From: Youngiibacter multivorans
GTDB lineage: Bacteria > Bacillota > Clostridia > Clostridiales > Clostridiaceae
Assembly: GCF_017873395.1 (NCBI RefSeq)
Contig: NZ_JAGGKC010000035.1
Span: 1 to 32,473, forward strand
DNA length: 32,473 nt
Reading direction: 5' to 3'
A program made the translations under genes and the position numbers. Below, piece after piece: positions 32,260 through 32,473 of this stretch (position 1 is its first letter; each line of letters opens with the position of its first letter). The notes under the pieces are model-generated. The model was given only the letters and a program-made list of their open reading frames with translations. It did no database searches and was not told where the DNA came from.

Positions 32260-32473
32260 TAATATCATTAATAAATGTTTGGGTTTTATTAGCTGATAGC
32301 ATTTAGAATATTTAGCATGAACAAGAGATATTCACAAACAAATATAAGAAATTACGTAAATACTCTTATTAGACGATGTAAAAATAAAATTTATTATTGC
32401 ATATATTTAATATTCAAATTTGTATCAAAATCTGCGTTATTAGACATATTAGTACTCAAATATTGATACAATG
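32260..32473. other. AT-rich end of window without a gene
   Basis: 214 bases after the thiolase stop. No terminator of normal strength and no complete gene are seen; the ATG at 32471 is cut by the window edge, so a following gene cannot be judged. Confidence 0.4.

Noticed and set aside
1..32473. CRISPR array, tRNA or rRNA genes
   Set aside because: No regularly spaced repeats of CRISPR size, no cloverleaf with TTCRA-type arm and no rRNA stretches were recognised by eye; a tRNA scan would settle the tRNA point.

Overview
The window looks like a low-GC Clostridia-type member of the Bacillota. Reasons: AT-rich DNA, strong AGGAGG-type ribosome sites, frequent TTG/GTG starts in the phage part, a GAAC-N4-GTTC LexA box, and phage genes of Gram-positive siphovirus type. 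It has three parts.

(1) About 1-10,870 is the right end of a prophage. The order is distal tail protein (cut by the window edge), tail-associated protein, three host-binding/fibre-type proteins (DUF859, DNRLRE, tandem chitin-binding), a small cassette behind a LexA-box promoter with a YdbC/PC4-like single-strand DNA binder, two tiny zinc-ribbon-like genes whose ribosome sites lie in hairpins, holin, amidase endolysin, a 51-residue recombinase-linked protein and two tandem serine recombinases. The attachment site cannot be fixed without the other prophage end.

(2) About 10,870-15,320 is a worn region: an isocitrate-lyase/PEP-mutase-type lyase, a frameshifted SLC13-like permease, fragments of IS3-family transposases and of a LuxR-type regulator, and an intact XRE-cupin regulator with a good sigma-A promoter and two palindromic operator candidates.

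(3) About 15,320-32,260 holds two catabolic units under sigma-54 control. Unit A: a PrpR-N type activator lies between two clear -24/-12 promoters. One faces left to a SAF-domain NAD(P) oxidoreductase; the other faces right to a KdgT permease and an amidohydrolase. A four-carbon-acid-sugar kinase and a class II aldolase follow after a terminator. Together these suggest use of a sugar acid (tetronate-like) through kinase and decarboxylating aldolase. Unit B: a PAS-type sigma-54 activator is followed by a perfect -24/-12 promoter, a split AtuA pair, a degradative class II HMG-CoA reductase, a two-helix membrane protein and a TctA permease; a thiolase lies further downstream.

The most interesting proposal is that unit B takes up and ferments mevalonate (or a close relative). 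HMG-CoA reductase would run in the oxidative direction, and the AtuA pair, whose biochemistry is poorly known, would take the place of the missing HMG-CoA lyase. If it released acetate and acetoacetyl-CoA, the thiolase would finish the route to acetyl-CoA. This is inference from gene content. The reductase, thiolase, TctA and sigma-54 parts are firm.
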